From: Nocardiopsis potens DSM 45234
GTDB taxonomy: Bacteria > Actinomycetota > Actinomycetes > Streptosporangiales > Streptosporangiaceae
Assembly: GCF_000341105.1 (NCBI RefSeq)
Contig: NZ_ANBB01000038.1
Coordinates: 42,442-106,441 of the forward strand
Reading direction: 5' to 3'
Length of the DNA stretch: 64,000 bases
Below, one piece after another: positions 7,598 to 16,537 of the stretch. Numbering within the stretch: position 1 is the first letter of the stretch; every line of letters begins with the position of its first letter. The notes beneath the pieces were generated by a model, which saw nothing but the letters and a program-made list of their open reading frames with translations, was not told the origin of the DNA and ran no database searches. The translations under genes and the position numbers were made by a program.

Positions 7598-10500
7598 CAG
7601 GCGCCTCCGCGGCCCAAGCGGGGGGCGAACGCCTCGTGCTCGGCCCCGGAGTCGGTCATCGCGGCGAGGACGTCCAGGTAGAGCGAGCGCATCTCCTCTG
7701 CCGCGGCATCGCCGAGCCGGCCGGTGTAGTAGTCGAAGCGGAGCAGGAGCCGCTCGGAGCGGGGGTCGCGCAGGAAGCCGGTGGACAGCGTGTGGTCGGT
7801 CGGCTCGGCGCGGTAGTCCGTCGTACCGACCGACCGGGAGTCCAGGAACTCGATCTCATCGCCGAGCACGTCCTGCATCACGTGGAAGTGGTTGTAGAGG
7901 AAGGTGTTGTCGAACAGCTCCCGCCCGCCGGCGTCCCGCTGCATCAGGGCCAGCGGGTAGCGGCGGTGCGGGATGAGGTCCTGCTCCTGCCCGAACACCG
8001 AGCGGATCAGGTCGGCCCAGGTCCTGCAGCCCCTGGGCAGCCGGACCGGCACGATGTTGAGGAACATCCCGTACACCTCGGCGGCGCCGTCCTCTTCCGG
8101 GCGGCCGTGCGAACTCATCCCGGCCACCGCGTCGGGCGAGCCCGTGACGAGGCCGAGCACTTTCAGGTGTGCGGTCAGCAGCACGCTCTTCAGCGGAACG
8201 CCCGTCTCCGCCGCGAGTCCGAGCAGGGACCTGCTCAGTTCCGCGGGCAGCAGGGCCTCCAGCGACCGCTGCGAACCGCTGCGGGTCGTCGTCGAGCGCC
8301 ACTGGCGCACTCCGCCGACCTCCTCGCCGCCGATTCCGCTGTCGGCGCCCGCCCCGGCGGCCTCCTCGCGGTCCGGGACGGGCAGTGGTACCGGTGCCCG
8401 ACCGGCGGTCCTCTCCTTCCAGAAGCGGGAGGAGTCGGAGGAGTCCAGGGCCTCCAGCTCCAACCGGACGAACTCGCGGAACAGCGGCTCGGGAGGGGCG
8501 GCCGCCGGCGCGCCCGGATCCTTGCGCAGCGCGAGGTAGCGCTGGAGGACCTCGGCCTCGAAGGACTTCAGGCTCCAGCCGTCCAGGATGGCGTGGTGCT
8601 CGGTGACGGTCCACTGCACCGTCGTGTCGCCGCGCCGGTGCAGAGCCATGCGGGCCATCGGGGGCCGCTCGTGGTCGAAGGGCCGGGAGCGCTCCTCGTC
8701 GACGAAGGCCCGCAGGCGGGCCGCCTGCGCGTCGGCGTCCAGGTGCCGAAGGTCCTCGATGATCAGCGGCATCTCGGCCGCCTCCCAGACCAGCTGTGTC
8801 GGCTGCTCGTATCCGGCCAGGTCGAAGGAGGTCCGCAGCACGGGGTGCCGGGCGACCACGTCCTCGGCCGCGCGGCGGAAGAGCTCGCCGTCGAAGGGCA
8901 TCCGCACGTGGACGCTGTTCACGTTGTGGTAGGGGAGGTTCTCGGGGTCGAGTTCCATGTGGTACTGCATCCCGGTCTGCAGCACCGACATGGGGTAGGC
9001 GTCGACCACCCCCGCGGGCAGGAGCGCCCGGTCGGCACCGGAGAGAAGAGAGAACGGTGCGCTGCGCCCGGGCCGGCCGGTTCCGCTCCAGGAGGCCACC
9101 GCGCCCAGTTCTGCGACGGTGGGCCGGAGGAACAGCTCGCGCAGCGGCACATCGATCCCGCGGCGCTTCGCCCGCCCGGTGATCTGCAGGCTGCGGATGG
9201 AGTCCCCGCCCAGGTCGAAGAAGCTGTCGTGCACGCCGATCCGGTCGATGCCGAGCACCTCCTGGAAGACCTCGACCAGCGCGCGCTCCATGCCGCCGCG
9301 CGGGGCGGTGTAGTCGCCGTGCAGGTCCGGCCGGTCGGCGCCGGGGGCGGGGAGCGCGCGCCGGTCGACCTTTCCGTTGGAGGTCAGCGGCCACCGCTGC
9401 ACGGGGACCAGGAGCGCCGGCACCATGTAATCGGGCAGCCTCCCCGCGAGGAAGTCCCGCAGTCCCGCGGTGCTCTCCCCACCCGCCGTCTTCACATACC
9501 CGATCAGCCGCGCCGGCCGCCCGTCGCCGGCGGCATGCGGGACGACGACCGCGCCCTCCACCGCCGGGTGAGCGGTCAGTGCCGCTTCCACCTCGCCCGT
9601 CTCGATGCGGAATCCGCGGATCTTGACCTGGTGGTCGTCGCGGCCGATGTACTCGAGCTCTCCGGAGCCCGTGACCCGCGCGAGGTCGCCGCTGCGGTAG
9701 AGGCGGGAGCCGTCCCCGCCCGCCCGGGGGTCGGGGACGAACCGCTCGGCGGTCAGGCCGGGGCGCCCGAGGTAGCCGCGCGTCACCCCGCCGCCGCCGA
9801 CGTGGATCTCCCCCGCGGTCATCGGCGGGGTGGGGTTCCCCCACCGGTCCAGCACCTCGATGCGCAGATCGGCGAGGGGGACCCCGATGGGGCTGGAGGA
9901 AGCGCCGACGTCCGCGGCGCGCAGCCTCCTGTAAGTGGAGTGCACCGTGGTCTCGGTGATCCCGTAGAGGTTGGCGACCTCCGGCCGGGAATCGCCGTGG
10001 CGCTCGAACCACTGCCCGACGGCGGCCATGTCGACCGCTTCGCCCGCCAGCAGGACATGGCGCAGCGCAGGCTCCTCCTGCTCCGCGGCCGCCGCGTCGG
10101 CCTCGACGAGGTTGCGGAACGCCGAGGGGGTCTGGCTCAGGACGGTGGTGCCGGTCTCACGGACCAGGGAGAGGAACTCCTCCGGGGAGCGGGTCACCTC
10201 CTTGGGCATGGTGACCAGCCGTCCGCCCGTGGACAGGGCCCCCCAGATCTCCCACACCGAGACGTCGAAGGTGAACTCGTGGAACATGGTCCACACGTCG
10301 GAGGGGCCGAAGGCCGTCCACGCCCCGGTGGCGGGGAACAGGCGCGCGATGTTGCGGTGGGTGGCCTGGACGCCCTTGGGAAGCCCGGTGGAGCCGGACG
10401 TGTAGATCACATAGGCGAGGTCGTCGAGCCCGCTCCGCTGGTGGGCGGGGACCGGCGGCGCCGCTGAGATCTCCTGTTCCCGCCGGTCGAGGTCGACCAC

Positions 10501-12336
10501 CGCCCACGGGCCCTCCGGAGGCCGGCGTCCCGGTCCGCCGGCGGTGACGACCGCCGCCGCCCCCGCGTCGTCCAGCATGAACCGGGTCCGCTCGGCGGGC
10601 AGGGACGGGGCGAGCGGAAGATAGGCGCCCCCTGCCTTGAACACCGCCAGCAGGGAGACGATCATGTCGATCCCCCGCTCCAGGCGGACCCCCACGACGC
10701 CGCCGCGCCGGACCCCCTCCCCCCGGAGCACCCGGGCGAGCCGGCCGGCCCGCTCGTCCAGTTCCCGGTAGCCGATGCGCTGATCGCCGTACTGGACCGC
10801 GGTGGCCTCGGGGGTGCGCCGCGCCCATTCGGCTATCCGGGCGTGCACGCAGTCCCCGTCCGCCAGTCCGATGGGCGGGGCGTCCGCGTTGAGGCGGCCC
10901 GCAGGGCGCTCTCCGAGGAAGTCGGCGGTCACGGCGTCGGCGTCGGGAGCGCCGAGCAGGCGCTCCAGCAGCCGCAGGTACTCCCTGCCGATCCTGGCCA
11001 CCGTCTCAGGGGTGTACAGGGAGTCGTTGTACTCGATGTCGATGCGGGGGGCAGCGGTGTCGTCGATGAGCCAGGTCATGTCGAACTTGGCGGTGCGGCG
11101 GTCCACGGCCACCGGGGTGAGCGGGGACCCCGCCAAGGACGGCGCCGCCCCGGCGGACTCGTCCATGCCGAACACGACCTGCACGATCGGGCTCTGAGCC
11201 GGGTCCCGCTGCACGCCCAGAGCCGCGACGAGGCGTTCGAAGGGGACCTCGGAGTGCTCCAGCGCGTCGATGACGGTGCCGTGCGCATCGGCGATGGCGT
11301 CGCGGAAGCTCTTCCGCGGTGCGAGGCGCACCCGCAGGGGGACCGTGTTCACCATCAGGCCGACCGTGGCCTCGTCGGTGCGGGACGCGCACGAGGAGAC
11401 CGGGGCGCCGACCACGATGTCCTCCTGGTTGGCGTAGCGGCCGAGAAGGACCGAGAAGGCCGCGAACCATACGGCGTAGGGGGTGGCGCCCTCGGCCCGG
11501 GCGGTGCGCTGCACCCGCTCCACCAGCCGCCGCGGAAGGGCCAGGCGGTGGGTGCGCCCGGTGAAGGTCTGCACGGCGGGCCGGCGGTGGTCCGCCGGGA
11601 AGCCGGTGTGCTCGGGGCGGTCCCCGAGGCGGTCGCGCCAGTGGTCCACCGATGGGGCGAGGGCGCCCTGCTCCCAGCGGTCCAGGCGGGAGCGGACGGC
11701 GTCGAAGTGGTGGGGCGCGGGGCCGGGCTCCGCCGGCCCGCCCCCGGCGGCCAGGACCGTGTAGGCCGCGGACACGTCCTCCATGATCAGCCGCATGGAT
11801 CGGCCGTCGGCGACGATGTGGTGCACGGTCAGCACGAGCGTCCACCCGCCCCGGCCGCCGTCGAGCAGCAGAACGCGGAACGGGGGCTCCCGCGTGAGGT
11901 CGAACGGGCGCCGCACCTCTTCTTCGGCCATGGCCGCCAGGTCCTCCGCGGAGGGCCGCTCCCGCCTCAGGTCCCGCCGGGTGAACGGCACCTCCCCCTG
12001 GTCGCGGATCTCCTGGAAAGGCGTCCCGTCGTCCTCGCCGAAGGCGGTGCGCAGGGCCGGATGGCGCCGAGCGGTCTGCGCGAAGGCCGCGAGGAGGATC
12101 TCGGGATCGATGTCCCCGCCCCCTCGGTGGGCGGTACCGATGTTGTACGTCGGCGTCCCGGGGGTCCACTTCTCGAAGAACCAGATCTGCCGCTGGGGGA
12201 ACGAGAGCTCCTCGCGGACCGGCCCATCGGGCCCCCGGCCCGCGGGCTCCCGCTCCCCTGCCGCCGTCTCCTCGAGGACGTCGAGGAGCTCGTCGTCGAT
12301 ACCGGTGCTGCCGGCGGGCGCAGTGCCGTCGTGCAT
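7597..12336 (-). CDS. NRPS with unusual C-A-PCP-C architecture
   Basis: 1579 residues. First condensation domain about 40-475 (HHIVADG at 172-178). Adenylation domain about 490-1000 with YTSGSTGLPKG, NLYGITE, YRSGDL and NGK. Carrier domain with LGGDSI, Ser about 1046. A second full condensation domain from about 1105 to the C terminus has an intact HHAILDG at 1247-1253. Its opening, YPMSVLQTGMQYHMEL, resembles the YPLSxxQxGMLFH form usual in DCL/dual-type C domains. Adenylation pocket (GrsA numbering): 235 D, 236 V, 239 W, 278 S, 299 L, 301 A, 322 L, 330 V, 331 H, nearest to Ser/Thr-like codes. The next protein in the operon also begins with a C domain, so two C domains meet at the junction. 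ATG 12336 is preceded by AGGAC. Confidence 0.93.
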   Translation of the reverse strand: MHDGTAPAGSTGIDDELLDVLEETAAGEREPAGRGPDGPVREELSFPQRQIWFFEKWTPGTPTYNIGTAHRGGGDIDPEILLAAFAQTARRHPALRTAFGEDDGTPFQEIRDQGEVPFTRRDLRRERPSAEDLAAMAEEEVRRPFDLTREPPFRVLLLDGGRGGWTLVLTVHHIVADGRSMRLIMEDVSAAYTVLAAGGGPAEPGPAPHHFDAVRSRLDRWEQGALAPSVDHWRDRLGDRPEHTGFPADHRRPAVQTFTGRTHRLALPRRLVERVQRTARAEGATPYAVWFAAFSVLLGRYANQEDIVVGAPVSSCASRTDEATVGLMVNTVPLRVRLAPRKSFRDAIADAHGTVIDALEHSEVPFERLVAALGVQRDPAQSPIVQVVFGMDESAGAAPSLAGSPLTPVAVDRRTAKFDMTWLIDDTAAPRIDIEYNDSLYTPETVARIGREYLRLLERLLGAPDADAVTADFLGERPAGRLNADAPPIGLADGDCVHARIAEWARRTPEATAVQYGDQRIGYRELDERAGRLARVLRGEGVRRGGVVGVRLERGIDMIVSLLAVFKAGGAYLPLAPSLPAERTRFMLDDAGAAAVVTAGGPGRRPPEGPWAVVDLDRREQEISAAPPVPAHQRSGLDDLAYVIYTSGSTGLPKGVQATHRNIARLFPATGAWTAFGPSDVWTMFHEFTFDVSVWEIWGALSTGGRLVTMPKEVTRSPEEFLSLVRETGTTVLSQTPSAFRNLVEADAAAAEQEEPALRHVLLAGEAVDMAAVGQWFERHGDSRPEVANLYGITETTVHSTYRRLRAADVGASSSPIGVPLADLRIEVLDRWGNPTPPMTAGEIHVGGGGVTRGYLGRPGLTAERFVPDPRAGGDGSRLYRSGDLARVTGSGELEYIGRDDHQVKIRGFRIETGEVEAALTAHPAVEGAVVVPHAAGDGRPARLIGYVKTAGGESTAGLRDFLAGRLPDYMVPALLVPVQRWPLTSNGKVDRRALPAPGADRPDLHGDYTAPRGGMERALVEVFQEVLGIDRIGVHDSFFDLGGDSIRSLQITGRAKRRGIDVPLRELFLRPTVAELGAVASWSGTGRPGRSAPFSLLSGADRALLPAGVVDAYPMSVLQTGMQYHMELDPENLPYHNVNSVHVRMPFDGELFRRAAEDVVARHPVLRTSFDLAGYEQPTQLVWEAAEMPLIIEDLRHLDADAQAARLRAFVDEERSRPFDHERPPMARMALHRRGDTTVQWTVTEHHAILDGWSLKSFEAEVLQRYLALRKDPGAPAAAPPEPLFREFVRLELEALDSSDSSRFWKERTAGRAPVPLPVPDREEAAGAGADSGIGGEEVGGVRQWRSTTTRSGSQRSLEALLPAELSRSLLGLAAETGVPLKSVLLTAHLKVLGLVTGSPDAVAGMSSHGRPEEDGAAEVYGMFLNIVPVRLPRGCRTWADLIRSVFGQEQDLIPHRRYPLALMQRDAGGRELFDNTFLYNHFHVMQDVLGDEIEFLDSRSVGTTDYRAEPTDHTLSTGFLRDPRSERLLLRFDYYTGRLGDAAAEEMRSLYLDVLAAMTDSGAEHEAFAPRLGRGGA

Positions 12337-12814
12337 GTCCTGGGGCCCTTCTCAGCGGTGGGGGGTTCGGTGGTACCGGACGGCGCGTCCAGCGGGCCCG
12401 CCCGGCCGGGCGGGCCCTGCGGCCGCCGCCCGCGGCGCCTTCGGCCGTCCGCAGCGGGAAGTGCGAGGACGTGCGCCGGCCTCGGCAGGGACCGCGGAAG
12501 GGGAAGGGTGCCGGCCGGGCTCCGGTAGGCGCCGGAGCGCTTCCCCGGGGATCCGGGCCGGCGCGGCCGCCGGGGAGGGCCCGCGGCTCCGGAACCCTCC
12601 GGCGCTTCCGTACCCGCATGGCCGGTCTGCGTTTCGTGCTCCATCGGCGCCGAAGCTAAGAGGGCCGGTTATCCGATCGCTAAATCGGCGGAATCGGGGG
12701 TTCCGGCGCGGAGGCGCCCGGTGTTTGCCCCGGCGATAAGGCGCGGATACCGCCCGCTGTCTGGCTTGGAGCGACCGATGACGGAAGCAGCGGGTAGCAG
12801 AGGGAGGCTCGGCC
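12337..12814. promoter_or_regulatory. Divergent promoter region between the two NRPS transcription units
   Basis: This 478-bp gap separates the leftward NRPS operon from the rightward MbtH/A-PCP genes, so it should hold both promoters. The most AT-rich part is around 12655-12690. It includes CCGAT-N6-ATCGG (12673-12688), a short inverted repeat centred on cgctaa, which is a possible regulator site. TTGCCC at 12725 and GATACC at 12746 form only a weak rightward promoter candidate with a 15-bp spacer. Short open frames across the gap do not look coding. No cluster-specific regulator gene is visible in the window. Confidence 0.5.
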
Positions 12815-13009
12815 GTGGACGCCTACGACGAATTCAGGGTCGTGGTCAACGACGAGGAGCAGTACTCGATCTGGCCGACGGCGCTGAAGGTGCCCGCGGG
12901 CTGGAAGGAGGCCGGCGTGACCGGGGACCGCGAGCGGTGCCTGGAGCACATCGAATCCGTCTGGGCCGACATCAGGCCGCGCAGCCTGCGTGAGCGGACC
13001 GGCGCCTGA
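12815..13009 (+). CDS. MbtH-like adenylation-domain partner
   Basis: 64 residues starting at GTG 12815 behind AGGGAGG (12801-12807). The segments YDEFRVVVNDEEQYSIWP, PAGWKEAG and CLEHIESVWADIRP match the MbtH family signature (NxExQxSxWP, then a short loop, then a W-x-DxRP tail). MbtH proteins bind NRPS adenylation domains and are needed for their solubility or activity. It stands 26 bp upstream of the A-PCP gene. By position it probably serves that protein and, in trans, the two larger NRPSs, which have no MbtH partner of their own in view. Confidence 0.95.
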   Translation: MDAYDEFRVVVNDEEQYSIWPTALKVPAGWKEAGVTGDRERCLEHIESVWADIRPRSLRERTGA

Positions 13010-13035
13010 CCACGTCTCCAGGGAGGAGGAACCCG

Positions 13036-14907
13036 ATGAGTACCCGACCCGGCGCCGCCGAGCCCGGCGCGCGGACCGCCCCTCTGGGGCGGCTGTTCGA
13101 GGACGCCGCCGCACGGTACCCGGACGCGGTGGCCCTCGTCTTCGAGGACTCCGAGACGACCTACGCCGACCTGGGCGCGCGCGCCGACCGGTTGGCCTCG
13201 CACCTGGTCGAGGAGGGGGTCGGCCGAGGGGACGTGGTCGGCGTCCTGCTGCCCCGCGGAACCGAGTTCGTGGTCTCCGTGCTCGCCGTCCTCAAAGCCG
13301 GAGCCGCCTACACCGCCCTCGACCCCGAGCTGCCCGAAAGCCGCCTCCGCGCGGTCGCCGAGCAGGCGAAGGCGCGCATCCTGGTGACCCGGGAACACCT
13401 GGCGCACCTGGTTCCCGGAGCCGCCCTCGTCCTGCTCGACCGGGACGCGTCGGCGATCGCAGGGCGCCCCGCGCGCCCTCTGAGCACCGCGGTGCACCCC
13501 GACGACCCCGCCTGCCTCATCTTCACCTCCGGCTCCACCGGCCGCCCCAAAGGGGTGCTGTCGTCTCACCGGACCATCTCTTCGAGGCTCCTCGGCCAGG
13601 ACTACGCGGCCTTCGGCCCGGGGGAGGTCTGGATCCAATCCGCCCCCATGGCCTGGGACGCCGGCGTGTTCGAACTCTTCGCGGCGCTGCTGTTCGGCTC
13701 GGTGTGCGTCCTGCAACCGGGAGGCAGGCCCGACCCCGCCGCGATCGCCGGCCTGGTGCGGCGGCACGGCGCGACATCGCTGTACCTCTCCGCCGGGCTC
13801 TTCGCGCTCATGGCGGACGAATACCCCCGCGCCCTCGGCGTCGGCCAGGTGCTGACCGGCGGGGAGGCCTCCTCCCCCTGCCACATGCGGCGGGTCCGGC
13901 AGGGAGGGGCGCTGACGCGCCTGGTCCACGTGTACGGCCCCGTCGAGACGATGATCTTCGCCACCGCGCACACCGTGGGCGAGGACGATACCGGGGGCGG
14001 CATCGGCAGCGTGCCGCTCGGCGGCGCCGTCGCCGCCACGCGCACGCACGTGCTGGACCCCCGACTGCGCGAGGTCAGGCCCGGGGAGGAGGGGGAGCTC
14101 TACATCGGCGGGGACGGGCTCGCCTACGGCTACATCGGCGAGCCGTCCCTGACCGCGGAGAGGTTCGTTCCGGACCCCTTCGGCACGCCGGGGGGCCGGC
14201 TCTTCCGGAGCGGCGACCGCATCCGCGTGCGCGAGGACGGGTTGCTGGAATTCGTCGGCCGCTACGACGACCAGGTGAAGATCCGGGGGTTCCGCGTCGA
14301 ACCGAGGGAGGTGGAGGCCGCGATCTGCCGTGAGCCCGACGCGGCGCAGGCCGCCGTCACCGCGGTGGACGACCCGGTGGGGGGCAAGCGGCTGATCGCC
14401 TACGTGGTGCCCCGCCCCGGAGCCGATCTCGACGGCCCCGACCTCCGGCGGCGCCTCCTCTCCGCCGTCCCCGACCACATGGTCCCCAGCGTGGTCGCCC
14501 CGATCGGCGCCCTGCCCCTGTCGGACAACGGCAAGGTGGACCGCGAAGCCCTCCGGAGCCTGGCCGCCGACTCCGCCGCGGCGCCCCCGCCGCCGCGAGC
14601 GGGCGCGCAGGAGGAGGGAGAAGGAGCGGGCTGGACCCCCCTGTCCCGGCGGCTCGCCGAGATCTGGGGCGGCCTCCTCGGAGTGGAGGACGTGCGTCTC
14701 GACGACGACTTCTTCGCCCTGGGCGGCCATTCGCTCAGCGCCCTGCGCGCGGTCTCCCTGGTCCGCCGGGAGACGGGCGTGCACGTCCCCCTGTCCGCTC
14801 TGATGGATTCGGAGAGCCTTGCGCACTTCGCCGAGCGGGTCCGGCTCCATGTGGACGAAGGGGCCTCCCGCCCCGCCCTGACCCGGGCGGCCGCTCCGCC
14901 CGACTGA
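13036..14907 (+). CDS. Free-standing A-PCP NRPS loading protein
   Basis: 623 residues: adenylation domain about 15-515 (FTSGSTGRPKG at 163-173, VYGPVE, FRSGDR, NGK near 500) followed by a carrier domain with LGGHSL (Ser about 566). No condensation domain is present, as expected of a loading module. Pocket residues by GrsA numbering: 235 D, 236 A, 239 F, 278 Y, 299 L, 301 G, 322 V, 330 I, 331 F, which resembles branched aliphatic (Ile/Val/Leu) codes; this is a weak prediction. ATG 13036 is preceded by GGGAGGAGG. Together with the two other NRPSs it gives three adenylation domains, suggesting a tripeptide core or a small derivative. The A7 motif ends in GDR rather than GDL. Confidence 0.93.
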   Translation: MSTRPGAAEPGARTAPLGRLFEDAAARYPDAVALVFEDSETTYADLGARADRLASHLVEEGVGRGDVVGVLLPRGTEFVVSVLAVLKAGAAYTALDPELPESRLRAVAEQAKARILVTREHLAHLVPGAALVLLDRDASAIAGRPARPLSTAVHPDDPACLIFTSGSTGRPKGVLSSHRTISSRLLGQDYAAFGPGEVWIQSAPMAWDAGVFELFAALLFGSVCVLQPGGRPDPAAIAGLVRRHGATSLYLSAGLFALMADEYPRALGVGQVLTGGEASSPCHMRRVRQGGALTRLVHVYGPVETMIFATAHTVGEDDTGGGIGSVPLGGAVAATRTHVLDPRLREVRPGEEGELYIGGDGLAYGYIGEPSLTAERFVPDPFGTPGGRLFRSGDRIRVREDGLLEFVGRYDDQVKIRGFRVEPREVEAAICREPDAAQAAVTAVDDPVGGKRLIAYVVPRPGADLDGPDLRRRLLSAVPDHMVPSVVAPIGALPLSDNGKVDREALRSLAADSAAAPPPPRAGAQEEGEGAGWTPLSRRLAEIWGGLLGVEDVRLDDDFFALGGHSLSALRAVSLVRRETGVHVPLSALMDSESLAHFAERVRLHVDEGASRPALTRAAAPPD

Positions 14908-15054
14908 TCCGGCGGCCGCGCCTCTCCTTGCACCCGCGGCCTCTTCCGCCCTCGCCCGCGGAGCGGGGCCTCGGCAGAGCGGCCCCGCTCCCCCCCGCCG
15001 GCGGGGCCGCGTCCTGCCGGCCGAAGGCGGGCGCGCGTCTTCCGGCGGCCCGTT

Positions 15055-15080
15055 CCCTCGGCCCGGGCCCGGGCCGAGGG
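15055..15080. terminator. 26-bp perfect GC-rich palindrome downstream of the A-PCP gene
   Basis: The sequence from 15055 to 15080 reads the same on both strands (CCCTCGGCCCGGG and its complement). It could form a very stable hairpin, without a following T-run, as is common for actinomycete terminators. It lies 148 bp after the A-PCP stop and just before the promoter of the M23 gene, so it probably closes the NRPS unit. Confidence 0.5.
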
Positions 15081-15084
15081 GCCC

Positions 15085-15113
15085 TTGCCGGGCGGCGGTG
15101 GCGTGGCTAGGTT
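15085..15113 (+). promoter_or_regulatory. Vegetative-type promoter of the M23 peptidase gene
   Basis: TTGCCG at 15085-15090 and TAGGTT at 15108-15113 are separated by 17 bp, matching the actinomycete housekeeping consensus (TTGACN and TAGNNT types). The predicted start near 15120 leaves a leader of about 60 nt with GGAG before GTG 15182. Confidence 0.6.
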
Positions 15114-15181
15114 GCCCTGACCACCGCCCAGAGGGGGCGGTGCGTGTCGTCCCCCGCTCGTTCGACCCCCCAGGAGAAGCC

Positions 15182-16222
15182 GTGAGGCGTCCCCCCATCT
15201 CCCTGCCCCGCTACACCCGATTTGCGCCGGTTTGCACGGTGGGTGCCGTCCTGGCCCTCGCGGTCGGCGCCGCGCCCGCCGCGGCCGATCCCGCGCCCGC
15301 CGCGCACAGCCGCGCGGACAACGTCGAGGTCCTCGCCGGCGGGCAGGCCGCCGGCCTGCCCGCCCCCGCCGGCGCGTCCTCCGCGGAGGACGCACTGGCC
15401 GACGCGGTCGTCGACGGCGTGCTCGAGGAGCGCTCCACCGACCTCTCCGCGCTCGACGACGCCGGCCGCGGCGTGCGCGTCGACATCCGCGAGTCCGCGG
15501 GCGACGCCGCGTTCGGCGTCGCCATCGTCACCGCCCCGGAGAAGGAGGGCCAGGAGCCCTACGCCTGGCTGTTCGCCGCCGAGCTCAGCGGCGGCGCCTG
15601 GGCGGTCGGCCTGGAGGGCGACGAGGCCTTCTCCGACCTGCTCGCCGACTCCGCGCTGCTGGACGGCGAGGAGCGCACCGCCCTGGCCGCCTCCACCGAC
15701 CCCGGGCGCGCCTCGGCCGCGCAGGCGACCGGCGTCGGCCTCCCGTTCGCGGCCGGCACCTCGATGGTGATGACCGGCGGCCCGCACGGCTTCAGCCCCG
15801 GCCCGCCCTACAGCTCGGTGGACTTCGCCGGCGGCGCCGGCCAGGCCCGCGCCGCGGCGGGCGGCTACGCCTACTCGCTGTGCACCGGCTGGACCCGCGT
15901 CATCCACGGCAACGGCTACTCCACCGACTACTACCACCTGGAGGACTACCAGTGGCTGCCCGGTAACGACGTCGGCACCGGCCACTACCTCGGCACCCAG
16001 GGCAACAGCCTGTGCGCCGGAGGCTCGACCACGGGCGCCCACATCCACTTCTCGCTGCGCGCCTACACCGACCCCAACGCCGCGGGCTGGTACGTGCCGC
16101 TCAACGGCCGCACCCTGGGCGGCTGGACCTTCGTCGAAGGGGCGGCCTACGGCGGCTACGCCTACCGCAACGGGGTCGGCACGGTCTATCCCGGCGGGAG
16201 CATGTACAACTACGGCCCCTGA
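15182..16222 (+). CDS. Secreted M23-family (LasA/lysostaphin-like) metallopeptidase
   Basis: 346 residues from GTG 15182, chosen because CAGGAGAAGCC precedes it and a signal peptide follows at once (RR near the N terminus, hydrophobic stretch VGAVLALAVGAAPAAADP with an A-x-A cleavage site). The C-terminal half carries the M23 zinc signature: HGFSPGPPYSSVDF (His...Asp) and GAHIHFSL (HxH), with TDYYHLEDYQW between them. Such enzymes cut glycine-rich or peptidoglycan cross-bridge peptides outside the cell. The N-terminal 150 residues look like a pro- or accessory region with no clear motif. It precedes a secreted RNase and its inhibitor, so this stretch holds two exported hydrolases in a row; separate transcription is likely given the hairpin after it. 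Confidence 0.88.
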   Translation: MRRPPISLPRYTRFAPVCTVGAVLALAVGAAPAAADPAPAAHSRADNVEVLAGGQAAGLPAPAGASSAEDALADAVVDGVLEERSTDLSALDDAGRGVRVDIRESAGDAAFGVAIVTAPEKEGQEPYAWLFAAELSGGAWAVGLEGDEAFSDLLADSALLDGEERTALAASTDPGRASAAQATGVGLPFAAGTSMVMTGGPHGFSPGPPYSSVDFAGGAGQARAAAGGYAYSLCTGWTRVIHGNGYSTDYYHLEDYQWLPGNDVGTGHYLGTQGNSLCAGGSTTGAHIHFSLRAYTDPNAAGWYVPLNGRTLGGWTFVEGAAYGGYAYRNGVGTVYPGGSMYNYGP

Positions 16223-16249
16223 CCCGCGCGCCGCCTTTCCCGCACCGGC

Positions 16250-16273
16250 GGGGGGCCGCCCGGGCGGCCCCCC
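16250..16273. terminator. 24-bp perfect palindrome after the M23 gene
   Basis: GGGGGGCCGCCC followed directly by its reverse complement forms a 12-bp-arm hairpin 27 bp after the M23 stop. It has no T-run, as is usual in this genome type. It separates the peptidase from the RNase gene. Confidence 0.6.
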
Positions 16274-16537
16274 GCGCCCGGAATACACCGTTGCCCCGTT
16301 TTCCTTCACGGACCCCGTCCACAGGGTTCACATATTCACCCGCTTTTCCACAGGAAAGGCCCCGTTCACTTCCCCGGCCCGCACGGACCGGCGGCGGCGG
16401 GGCCTTTCCGCTGGTGGCCGCGGTTCGAATACCGGGGAGCGCGGCGAACGGCGGAGACTCCGCACGGGTTACCGCCGCCCCAATCCGAGAGGAACTCCCC
16501 GCGGCGGGGATTGACGCACGCCGCAGCGGAATGCTCA
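16274..16537. promoter_or_regulatory. Upstream region of the RNase gene
   Basis: This gap contains a relatively AT-rich stretch (about 16290-16350) that probably carries the promoter of the RNase-barstar pair. No single clear -35/-10 pair stands out. No further gene is supported. Confidence 0.3.

Noticed and set aside
12337..12644. Small minus-strand ORF starting MEHETQTGHAGTEAPEG upstream of the C-A-PCP-C NRPS
   Set aside because: It is in a different frame from the NRPS, quickly becomes Arg/Pro/Ser-rich and overlaps the NRPS start, so it is not supported.
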